Source: Enterovibrio norvegicus DSM 15893 (lineage in GTDB: Bacteria; Pseudomonadota; Gammaproteobacteria; Enterobacterales; Vibrionaceae). Taken from it: a stretch of DNA of 64,000 nucleotides. Position numbers and translations under genes: made by a program. Below are positions 18,774 to 26,620 of the stretch, in pieces; within the stretch, counting starts at the first letter, position 1, and each line of letters begins with the position of its first letter. The notes under the pieces are model-generated. The model had not been told where the DNA came from. It searched no databases and saw only the letters and a list, made by a program, of their open reading frames with translations. The stretch lies in NCBI RefSeq assembly GCF_900115495.1, contig NZ_FOWR01000009.1, positions 1-64,000 on the forward strand, given 5' to 3'.

Positions 18774-18845
18774 TCAAACTTTGTAACGATTCGCCAGCAG
18801 CAGTATGACTGGTAAAACCGATAAAGTATCCGAAGCGGAATCATT

Positions 18846-20789
18846 ATGAATCAAACCAGTTTCTTACTTTCCGATGTGTCATCTAAAAAAGCGCTAATCG
18901 GCGAGACGAAAGGCGTACTGTCGCCTGAAACCTCTAGCGCAGATGGCGAAGGCTTCTTTGCACAGCTTGCTCAACTTGTCTCTGGTGACGGAGAAGGCGC
19001 CGTGGAAGTCTCTGCGGAGACCCTCGTATCCGGTGAAGCGATGGCGAGTGAAGAGGCCATTTCTGATGCGCTGCTTAAGAGTGTGGCAGCGTCAGGTGAA
19101 GGCGAAGAAGTATTACTGGACAGTGAGTTACCTGAGCTTCAACAGCTTGACGGTGAAAACGTAGCGTCTGATGGCGTCAACGTGACAGACCTCGACTCCG
19201 AAAGCCAAGACGCGCTTTTGGCTCAAACCGTAAAACAAGGTGGCGGTGATACCGTTCAACCTGAAAGACAACATCTCGCGAAGCAAGACGGTGAAGCCTT
19301 GCTGCAGCGCTTGAATGAAGCCAATGCAGTTCTTCAACCTGCTGAGCAGCCTGTTCTGCTTAGCGACGAAAAAATGGCGTTGCAAAGTGATGCTGCCCCT
19401 ATCGTTGCTGGCAAAGAGTTGCCGTTGACACAGAGTGACGATCTACACGCTGCCATTAATGTGAATGCAGGGACACCTGACAATCCGGACACTGAGAAAG
19501 TCATGCTTGCCCAGCAGCATGTTGATGCCGTTTCAGAAAAGTTGGGCGTTGCTCCTGAAACCCTAAAAACACTGTCTGATGCGGAACTTGTCGGTCTGTT
19601 GAAAAAAGCACAATCAACGTCTCCAGATGAAGCCATCACTGAAGATGCGCTCGCGTTGGCTGTTGCCATTCAGCGCAGTGGTGTGAAGCCAGAAGAATTG
19701 ATGTCTGATGCACCCAAGATGACGCGACGTATCGTGGCGCAAGATGCATCAGAAAGTGATAACGCTGCACGTATTCCAACATTGGCATCAGCAGCAGCGT
19801 TGAATGCTATGCAACCCCAAGCCTCTTTGGTGGAGGGGGAAGTAACACCCGAGATGCTTGCTAAAGCAGGGGTTAACCCTGAATGGCAAGGCAAACCAGT
19901 GCAAGAAGCCATGATGCGAATGCAACAAGCCGCTCAAATTGTTGCACCCACGATGGCAGAGGGTGATGCACAAGCCACGCTCAATGATATGGCGGCACGA
20001 GGTCTAGCGCCACAAACCACCATGAATCAAACGGCTTCCGCTGTCCAAGCCGCTGTAAACCCGCAAGCACAAGCATCGACACCATTGAGTGCATTTACTG
20101 CCATTCCGTGGACGCCTGCAAACATGCAAGCAGACCCTTCGCAGCCTCAATCAGTATCGAGTGGAGCACTTCTTGAGGCGACAGCCGCAAAGACATTGAG
20201 TGAGACGGGTAAAGCAGGCAAAGAGGTGAAAGCGGAGCACCTTGCACAACAGCTAGCATCGAGCTTGGGTAATCAAAGCTCGACGACAGCGGCCAAACTG
20301 GACAATGCCGTGGCACAAACCCCACTGCAGATGAGTCAAAACCAAGCCGAAGCGGCAAATGCCTTATCGGAACGCGTCAATATGATGCTGTCGAAAAACC
20401 TTAAACACGTTGATATTCGTCTTGATCCGCCAGAAATGGGTCGCATGCAAATTAAGCTATCGATGAATCAAGACCAAGCGACCGTGCAGTTCACTGTGGC
20501 AAATACACAGGCGAGAGACCTGGTAGAGCAATCTATGCCGCGCCTGCGTGAAATGTTGCAACAGCAAGGCTTGCAGCTCGCTCAGTCGTCTGTTCAACAG
20601 CAAGACGCGGGTGGACGACAGGCCTTTGCAGGCAACCAAGCACAAGGTAATGAACAAGGCGGACAGAGCGGTCAACAAGGTGGTCATCGCTCTGGACGGA
20701 ATGATTTGGAACAAGACACAGATCTCAATGGCATAAATCGCGATGTTTATGTTAACGCGTCAAAAGATCGTGTTGACTATTATGCTTAA
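18846..20789 (+). CDS. fliK: Flagellar hook-length control protein FliK
   Basis: 647 residues. The first 480 are Ala/Gln/Glu-rich and disordered, as expected for the secreted molecular ruler. The C-terminal Flg_hook domain (about 505-590) has VDIRLDPPEMGRMQIKLSM and SMPRLREMLQQQGLQL. A Gln/Gly-rich stretch (about 590-625) follows. It measures hook length and acts on FlhB to switch export to filament substrates. Confidence 0.94.
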   Translation: MNQTSFLLSDVSSKKALIGETKGVLSPETSSADGEGFFAQLAQLVSGDGEGAVEVSAETLVSGEAMASEEAISDALLKSVAASGEGEEVLLDSELPELQQLDGENVASDGVNVTDLDSESQDALLAQTVKQGGGDTVQPERQHLAKQDGEALLQRLNEANAVLQPAEQPVLLSDEKMALQSDAAPIVAGKELPLTQSDDLHAAINVNAGTPDNPDTEKVMLAQQHVDAVSEKLGVAPETLKTLSDAELVGLLKKAQSTSPDEAITEDALALAVAIQRSGVKPEELMSDAPKMTRRIVAQDASESDNAARIPTLASAAALNAMQPQASLVEGEVTPEMLAKAGVNPEWQGKPVQEAMMRMQQAAQIVAPTMAEGDAQATLNDMAARGLAPQTTMNQTASAVQAAVNPQAQASTPLSAFTAIPWTPANMQADPSQPQSVSSGALLEATAAKTLSETGKAGKEVKAEHLAQQLASSLGNQSSTTAAKLDNAVAQTPLQMSQNQAEAANALSERVNMMLSKNLKHVDIRLDPPEMGRMQIKLSMNQDQATVQFTVANTQARDLVEQSMPRLREMLQQQGLQLAQSSVQQQDAGGRQAFAGNQAQGNEQGGQSGQQGGHRSGRNDLEQDTDLNGINRDVYVNASKDRVDYYA

Positions 20790-20860
20790 TGTAGCATTCT
20801 TGCTCCGCATGTTTAGGGGATGAAACCCCGCAATGGATTGACTTAGGGCTGAGGTGAAAT

Positions 20861-21364
20861 ATGGCAGATGAAGATATCGAAGCAGGTGAAGGCGGCGGTG
20901 GTGGTAAAAAGAAACTTATCATCATTATTGTGGCGGCTTTACTGTTATTTGGTGGCGGCGGTGGTGCTGCATTCTTCCTCATGTCTGGTGGTGATAGCGC
21001 TTCTCAAGAAGACATCGTTATCGAAGAGCCTGAGCCAGTCAGCCTACAAGCGATTTACGTGACGTTACCGCAACCCTTTGTGTTTAACGTGACAGGTGAC
21101 ATGCAACAACGACTCGTACAGGTAAAAGTGCAGTTGATGGTGCGTGGTGATAGTAATGAAGTGATGGCGAAGCAGAATTTGCCATTGGTTGAACACAGCC
21201 TTTTGACCACGTTCGGGGCCGCAACCGTTGAGCAACTGCGTACGCCACAAGGGCAACTGGAAGTCCGAAAGCAAGCCGTCGATACCGTTCAAGCGGCGAT
21301 GGAAAAAGTCACCGGCAAAACTGTGGTTGAGCGGGTGTTGTTTACTGGCTTTGTAATGCAATAG
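20861..21364 (+). CDS. fliL: Flagellar basal body-associated protein FliL
   Basis: 167 residues. A single membrane segment (about 18-42) is flanked by glycine runs (GEGGGGGKKK before, FGGGGGAAFF within). The periplasmic domain carries the FliL core (ITVTLPQPFVFN-like YVTLPQPFVFNVTGDMQQR). It surrounds or stabilises stators. Ribosome-binding site GAGGTG. Seven bases separate it from fliM. Confidence 0.95.
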   Translation: MADEDIEAGEGGGGGKKKLIIIIVAALLLFGGGGGAAFFLMSGGDSASQEDIVIEEPEPVSLQAIYVTLPQPFVFNVTGDMQQRLVQVKVQLMVRGDSNEVMAKQNLPLVEHSLLTTFGAATVEQLRTPQGQLEVRKQAVDTVQAAMEKVTGKTVVERVLFTGFVMQ

Positions 21365-21371
21365 GTGCAAT

Positions 21372-22430
21372 GTGACCGATCTTCTCAGTCAAGACGAAAT
21401 TGATGCGCTTCTCCATGGTGTCGACGATACAGAAGAGGAAGAACCCGAATCGGGTGGTGGGGATCTCGCCTCCGCATCCAATTTCGATTTTTCTTCACAA
21501 GACCGTATCGTTCGTGGGCGAATGCCCACGCTGGAGCTAATTAACGAGCGATTCGCACGTCATATGCGTATTAGTTTGTTTAACATGCTGCGTAAAACGG
21601 CAGAAGTGTCTATCAACGGTGTACAAATGGTGAAATTTGGTGAATACCAAAACACCTTGTTTGTACCCACCAGTTTGAACATGGTTCGCTTCCGTCCGCT
21701 GAAAGGCACGGGGCTTGTCACCATGGAAGCGCGACTGGTCTTTATTTTGGTAGAGAACTTCTTCGGTGGTGATGGTCGTTTCCACGCCCGTATCGAGGGC
21801 CGTGAGTTTACGCCTACGGAACGTCGTGTTATTCAAATGCTGCTTAAGTTGATCTTTGAAGATTACAAAGATGCTTGGGCACCTGTCATGAAGGTGGAAT
21901 TCGAGTATTTAGACTCTGAAGTTAACCCTGCCATGGCGAACATTGTGAGCCCGACGGAAGTGATCGTCGTGAGTTCATTCCACATCGAACTTGATGGCGG
22001 CGGTGGTGATTTCCACATCGTGATGCCGTATTCGATGGTTGAGCCTATTCGTGAATTGCTTGATGCGGGTATCCAAAGTGACAAGATGGATACTGACCTT
22101 CGTTGGTCAAAAGCCTTGCAAGACGAAGTGATGGATGTGGAAGTTGCGCTGACTGCGAAACTACTCGAAACCACGTTGTCATTGCGCGACATGATGGAAT
22201 TGGAAGTGGGTGATGTCATTCCAGTGAAAATGCCAGATGCATGCACTGTGTTTGTTGAAGACTTACCGACATTCCGCGGCAAGATGGGTCAGTCGAATGA
22301 CAACCTTGCGATCAAAATTACAGAAAAACTCAAGCGTCCTGAAGTACAGAAAAGCGATGTAGCTCAAATGGATGAAGAGGATCTGGCACTGGGGCTCCTA
22401 GACGATAACAGCGACGGTGCAAATAATTGA
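21372..22430 (+). CDS. fliM: Flagellar motor switch protein FliM
   Basis: 352 residues; GTG start with TAGGTG upstream. The N-terminal CheY-P-binding peptide LSQDEIDALLHG is at residues 4-15, followed by an acidic linker. The middle CheC-like domain (about 45-230) and the C-terminal SpoA/FliN-like domain (about 250-335) follow. It transmits CheY-P binding to FliG. Confidence 0.96.
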   Translation: MTDLLSQDEIDALLHGVDDTEEEEPESGGGDLASASNFDFSSQDRIVRGRMPTLELINERFARHMRISLFNMLRKTAEVSINGVQMVKFGEYQNTLFVPTSLNMVRFRPLKGTGLVTMEARLVFILVENFFGGDGRFHARIEGREFTPTERRVIQMLLKLIFEDYKDAWAPVMKVEFEYLDSEVNPAMANIVSPTEVIVVSSFHIELDGGGGDFHIVMPYSMVEPIRELLDAGIQSDKMDTDLRWSKALQDEVMDVEVALTAKLLETTLSLRDMMELEVGDVIPVKMPDACTVFVEDLPTFRGKMGQSNDNLAIKITEKLKRPEVQKSDVAQMDEEDLALGLLDDNSDGANN

Positions 22431-22454
22431 TAACGACATGTGTGGTAGATAATC

Positions 22455-22844
22455 ATGAGTGATGTAGAAGACGATTGGGCTGCAGCGCTTGCTGAACAAG
22501 CTGAAGTTGAAGGCGGTGATGACGTACAAACCGCACCCTTAGACGAGCTGGTGGATGAGGCGCCACCGATGAACGCTGATGAGCAGCGTAAACTCGATGC
22601 GATCCTCGATATTCCTGTCACCATTTCAATGGAAGTCGGTCGCACGAACATTAACATTCGTAACCTGCTGCAATTGAACCAAGGTTCAGTGGTAGAGCTT
22701 GATCGCCTTGCGGGTGAATCTCTTGATGTGTTGGTTAATGGCACATTGATTGCGCACGGCGAGGTGGTTGTTGTGAATGACAAGTTTGGTATTCGATTGA
22801 CGGACGTTATCAGTCAAACAGAGCGTATTAAGAAACTGCGTTAA
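22455..22844 (+). CDS. fliN: Flagellar motor switch protein FliN
   Basis: 129 residues. Acidic N-terminal extension (about 1-50) then the SpoA domain (DIPVTISMEVGRTNINIRNL; DVLVNGTLIAHGEVVVVNDK). Builds the lower C ring and binds FliH. The last gene before a strong terminator. Confidence 0.96.
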   Translation: MSDVEDDWAAALAEQAEVEGGDDVQTAPLDELVDEAPPMNADEQRKLDAILDIPVTISMEVGRTNINIRNLLQLNQGSVVELDRLAGESLDVLVNGTLIAHGEVVVVNDKFGIRLTDVISQTERIKKLR

Positions 22845-22922
22845 TTCGAGTTTTCCTAACGACTAGCGCATTGCCACACACGTTTGTTCGTGCATTTTTA
22901 GCCATGCGCGAAGGTTCAAAGG

Positions 22923-22949
22923 GCGCCTCTGTTTAGAGGCGCTTTTTTT
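22923..22949 (+). terminator. Strong terminator between fliN and fliO
   Basis: GCGCCTCT, loop GTTT, AGAGGCGC and seven T residues: a perfect GC-rich stem with T-tract, 79 bases after the fliN stop. It divides what is often one fliK-flhB transcript. Confidence 0.92.
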
Positions 22950-22965
22950 AGGCCTGAATCTTGCT
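22950..22965 (+). promoter_or_regulatory. Sigma-54-like promoter of fliOPQR-flhB
   Basis: AGGCCT, five bases GAATC, TTGCT: GG and GC are in the exact register and ten or more of sixteen bases equal the fliK element. It begins at the last T-tract base of the preceding terminator. Start would be near 22975, about 35 bases before fliO. Confidence 0.6.
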
Positions 22966-23009
22966 TAATCCCTCTTTACGTCACGCATTTTATTCTTATC
23001 CAACTTTCA

Positions 23010-23453
23010 ATGGACGTCACGATGGCACAGAAACGACTGGCAGTAGTTAGCGCATTGTTCGCGCCAACGGCATTCGCCGCGCCCACTTCAAGCGAGAGCT
23101 TGGCAACAACCCTTGCAGCGTTGCTCGCGGTCATTGGTTTGATCTTTGCGTTGGCGTGGTTGTTAAAACGTATGAAAGTGCCAGCGATCATGGGTGCAAA
23201 GCCTGGTTTGAAGGTGGTCAGTCAGCTTCCATTAGGGCAAAGAGAGCGTGTCATGGTGCTGGATGTGAATGGTGAACAGGTCTTGATTGGGGTGACGTCG
23301 CAGCAAATCACGCTGCTGAAATCGCTTGATACGCCGATGGGAAATGCAGAAGACAACACGAAAGCCACGAATGCTAGCCCTAAAACGTCTGACGCCAACA
23401 GCGCGTTTTCATCTCAACTCAACAAAATTTTGAAGAACAATGATGCGTCTTAA
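23010..23453 (+). CDS. fliO: Flagellar export apparatus protein FliO
   Basis: 147 residues. Signal-like N-terminus ([15 protein letters not shown]), one membrane segment (about 28-52), then a FliO domain ([22 protein letters not shown]). Assists assembly of the FliP ring. Neither the ATG at 23010 nor the one at 23022 has a clear ribosome-binding site; the latter would give a more standard signal sequence. Overlaps fliP by 14 bases. Confidence 0.9.
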   Translation: MDVTMAQKRLAVVSALFAPTAFAAPTSSESLATTLAALLAVIGLIFALAWLLKRMKVPAIMGAKPGLKVVSQLPLGQRERVMVLDVNGEQVLIGVTSQQITLLKSLDTPMGNAEDNTKATNASPKTSDANSAFSSQLNKILKNNDAS

Positions 23454-24285
23454 ATTCGTCACCGCCATTTTTCTGGCGCTTTGCTGTTTTATTGTCACTC
23501 CGTTTGCATACGCAGAAGCGGAGCCTGCGCCGACACCGTCATCTGAAACGGTTACCGAAACCTTGCTGAATGACGCGGGTGAAGCGTCAATGATGCAAGC
23601 TAAAAATGGGGGAGGGGGAATTCCGGCTCTTACCATGACGGTGAACCCAGACGGCACTGAAGATTACTCCGTCACGTTGCAAATTCTCGCGCTAATGACG
23701 GCACTGGGTTTCTTACCCGCCATCGTGATTTTGATGACCTCCTTCACCCGTATCGTGGTGGTCATGTCGATTCTTCGTCAAGCCATGGGTTTGCAACAGA
23801 CACCGTCAAACCAAGTCATTATCGGCATTTCGATGTTCTTGACGTTCTTTATCATGTCGCCCGTCATTGATCGAATGAATGTATCCGCGGTTCAACCGTA
23901 CATGAATGAAGAGATTTCTTCTAAAGAGGCGTTTGAGCGCGTGCAGGTGCCGTTGCGTGAGTTCATGCTCAAACAAACGCGCGTGAAAGATCTCGAAACC
24001 TTCGTGAACATGTCAGGCTCTGATGCCACAGACCCAGAAACTGTGCCGATGTCGGTACTCATTCCTGCCTTCATCACGTCAGAGCTGAAAACCGCGTTCC
24101 AAATCGGCTTTATGTTGTTTTTGCCGTTCTTGATCATCGACTTGGTGGTGGCGTCTGTTCTGATGGCGATGGGTATGATGATGCTCTCGCCCATGATTGT
24201 ATCTTTACCGTTTAAGCTCATGTTGTTTGTGTTGGTTGATGGGTGGAACCTCATCTTGTCGACCCTTGCTGGCAGTTTTGGGTAG
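23440..24285 (+). CDS. fliP: Flagellar export gate protein FliP
   Basis: 281 residues. A signal peptide (cleavage near residue 25, FAYAEA) and four membrane segments; FliP signatures [21 protein letters not shown] and [20 protein letters not shown] are present. Five copies with FliQ and FliR make the gate core. The two ATGs are adjacent (23440, 23443). Confidence 0.97.
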   Translation: MMRLKFVTAIFLALCCFIVTPFAYAEAEPAPTPSSETVTETLLNDAGEASMMQAKNGGGGIPALTMTVNPDGTEDYSVTLQILALMTALGFLPAIVILMTSFTRIVVVMSILRQAMGLQQTPSNQVIIGISMFLTFFIMSPVIDRMNVSAVQPYMNEEISSKEAFERVQVPLREFMLKQTRVKDLETFVNMSGSDATDPETVPMSVLIPAFITSELKTAFQIGFMLFLPFLIIDLVVASVLMAMGMMMLSPMIVSLPFKLMLFVLVDGWNLILSTLAGSFG

Positions 24286-24294
24286 GAGTCGGTT

Positions 24295-24564
24295 ATGGCA
24301 CCAGAAGCGTTTGTAGAGCTGTTTCAAGATGCGCTCTACCTGATTATCATCATGGTATGCGCCATCATTATTCCCGGTTTGCTGGTGGGTTTGATTGTTG
24401 CGGTTTTCCAAGCGGCGACCTCTATCAACGAACAAACTCTGAGTTTCTTGCCCCGCTTGATTGCCACCTTGCTCGCGCTGATGCTCTTTGGGCATTGGAT
24501 GACCCGTATGCTCATGGAGTATTTCTTCCGTTTGATGGAAGAGATACCGCATTTGCTGTACTGA
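24295..24564 (+). CDS. fliQ: Flagellar export gate protein FliQ
   Basis: 89 residues with two membrane hairpin segments (about 16-40 and 50-72) and the FliQ pattern QAATSINEQTLSFLPRL. TAGGAG ribosome-binding site. Forms the gate with FliP and FliR. Confidence 0.96.
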   Translation: MAPEAFVELFQDALYLIIIMVCAIIIPGLLVGLIVAVFQAATSINEQTLSFLPRLIATLLALMLFGHWMTRMLMEYFFRLMEEIPHLLY

Positions 24565-24577
24565 CGAGCCTCACGGT

Positions 24578-25375
24578 ATGGAATTCCCGGCAACTATCAT
24601 CCTCGAGTGGTTAGCCCAGTTTTTTTGGCCGCTGACCCGTATCTCGTCGATGATGATGACAATGACATTTTTCGGCGCACGTTTCGTGCCCGTTCGCGTA
24701 CGTTTGTACCTGTCACTTGCAATTACGTTTGCGGTAATGCCTTCTATTCCTCGCGTACCCGACACGGTTGAATTGGTGTCGCTCGGCGGTGTCATCATGC
24801 TGGCGCAACAGATTCTGATTGGCGTGGCGATGGGCACGGTAACGCAGTTCATCATCCAAACCTTCGTGTTACTAGGTCAGATTTTGGGTATGCAATCGAG
24901 CTTGGGTTTTGCCTCCATGGTTGACCCCGCCAATGGCCAGAATACGCCATTGCTTGGTCAGCTGTTTATGTTTGTCGCGACCATGATTTTTCTGGCGACT
25001 GACGGCCATTTGCAAATGCTTAACCTAGTGGTGATGAGTTTCAAAAGCCTCCCGATCGGTGAATCGCTGCAATCTGCAGATTTTCGGGCGATGGCCTCTT
25101 GGTTCGGCATCATGTTCAGTGTTGGCCTTGGTATGTCGTTGGCGGGGATCATCGCGTTGCTCACGGTTAACCTGTCCTTCGGTATCATGACGCGTGCTGC
25201 GCCTCAGCTAAATATCTTTTCTCTCGGTTTCTCCTTTGCGTTGCTGGTGGGTTTGTTGATTTGCTGGTATATCCTCAGTGGCATTTTGCCGCACTACTTG
25301 AACCACTGGGATACAGGCCTGAATACCATCTGTGACTTGATTCGTCTCGACTGCGCTAACGGCGGAGGTGCCTAA
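24578..25375 (+). CDS. fliR: Flagellar export gate protein FliR
   Basis: 265 residues and six to seven hydrophobic segments; FliR-typical VRLYLSLAITFAVMPSIP and QSSLGFASMVDPANGQNTP are present. The stop overlaps the flhB start (TAATG). Confidence 0.96.
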   Translation: MEFPATIILEWLAQFFWPLTRISSMMMTMTFFGARFVPVRVRLYLSLAITFAVMPSIPRVPDTVELVSLGGVIMLAQQILIGVAMGTVTQFIIQTFVLLGQILGMQSSLGFASMVDPANGQNTPLLGQLFMFVATMIFLATDGHLQMLNLVVMSFKSLPIGESLQSADFRAMASWFGIMFSVGLGMSLAGIIALLTVNLSFGIMTRAAPQLNIFSLGFSFALLVGLLICWYILSGILPHYLNHWDTGLNTICDLIRLDCANGGGA

Positions 25376-26508
25376 TGGCAGAGAATGACGGTCAAGAACG
25401 CACAGAAGACGCCACACCCCGAAGGCGGGAGCAGGCGCGGGAGAAAGGTCAGGTTCCGCGCTCAAGAGAATTGGCATCGGTTGCAGTACTGGTGCTTGGT
25501 TCTGTCGCGCTGATGTGGTTCGGTGGTGGGCTGGGCGAAGCCTTGCTCGAAGTGATGCGTAAATTCTTCTCGTTAACGCGGGATGAGATTTTTGACGTCA
25601 CCTCGCTGGGGAACATCATTTATGGCGCGATCTTCCATTTGGTGTTGCCACTCATGCTCATTTTGATGATGCTTTTTGTGGCGGGATTGGTGGGAGCTGC
25701 AGCCTTGGGTGGCGTATCCTTTTCGTGGGAAGCCGCGCGACCAAAACTATCGAAGATGAGTCCGCTTCAGGGCATCAAGCGCATGTTTGGTAAGCAGAGC
25801 ATGGTAGAGCTTATCAAGTCGATACTGAAAGTCGCCTTGGTGTCTGGTGTGGCTTTCTACTTGATGTGGGCAAGCCTTGAAGATTTCTTCCAGCTCAACA
25901 TCGAAACCTTCCCCGGAAACCTTTTTCATGCGCTCGATATTCTGTTGAACTTTGTGCTTCTGATCAGCTGCTCTTTGTTGGTCGTGGTGGCGATAGATGT
26001 GCCATTCCAAATTTGGCAGCACAATGATCAATTGAAAATGACCAAGCAAGAAATCAAAGATGAATACAAAGACACCGAAGGTAAGCCTGAAGTAAAAGGC
26101 CGTATTCGTATGCTCCAGCGTGAAATGGCGCAACGTCGAATGATGTCCGAAGTGCCTTCCGCTGACGTGGTCATCACCAACCCGGAACACTATTCCGTCG
26201 CACTACGCTATGACAGCAAGATAGACAAAGCCCCAGTTGTCGTGGCGAAAGGTTCCGATTTCCTCGCGTTAAAAATCCGAGAAATTGCAGCGGTAAACGA
26301 CATTATGATTGTTCCCGCACCACCGCTTGCGCGTGCGGTTTACTACAGCACGGAGCTTGAGCAACAAATTCCCGACGGTTTGTTTGCTGCAATCGCCCAA
26401 TTACTGGCATATGTTTTCCAATTGAAGCAATACAAGAAGGGGCGTGGACGTAAGCCTAAGCCGCTTGTAGAACAGCAAATGCCCATACCGACAGAATTAC
26501 GTCGCTAA
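25375..26508 (+). CDS. flhB: Export switch protein FlhB
   Basis: 377 residues. N-terminal Arg/Glu-rich segment (RTEDATPRRREQAREKGQVP), four membrane segments (about 30-210), cytoplasmic domain after a charged linker. The autocleavage motif is N269-P270-E271-H272 rather than NPTH: the cleaved Asn-Pro pair and the His are kept, the Thr is Glu. Interacts with FliK to change export specificity from rod/hook to filament. Confidence 0.96.
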   Translation: MAENDGQERTEDATPRRREQAREKGQVPRSRELASVAVLVLGSVALMWFGGGLGEALLEVMRKFFSLTRDEIFDVTSLGNIIYGAIFHLVLPLMLILMMLFVAGLVGAAALGGVSFSWEAARPKLSKMSPLQGIKRMFGKQSMVELIKSILKVALVSGVAFYLMWASLEDFFQLNIETFPGNLFHALDILLNFVLLISCSLLVVVAIDVPFQIWQHNDQLKMTKQEIKDEYKDTEGKPEVKGRIRMLQREMAQRRMMSEVPSADVVITNPEHYSVALRYDSKIDKAPVVVAKGSDFLALKIREIAAVNDIMIVPAPPLARAVYYSTELEQQIPDGLFAAIAQLLAYVFQLKQYKKGRGRKPKPLVEQQMPIPTELRR

Positions 26509-26563
26509 TCGTTTAATAACTGCGCGGTTTTTGTAATAAACTGATTAAAAAGACAAAAAAACA

Positions 26564-26579
26564 TGGTTCGTTTTTTGCT
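26564..26579 (+). promoter_or_regulatory. Sigma-54 promoter of flhA operon
   Basis: TGGTTC, five bases GTTTT, TTGCT. GG and GC are in register. Vibrio flhA operons are known to be sigma-54 dependent. The leader would be about 30 nt. Confidence 0.7.
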
Positions 26580-26620
26580 AGATAGGGTTTAGTGATGTAG
26601 CCCGAGACGACAGACAACCC

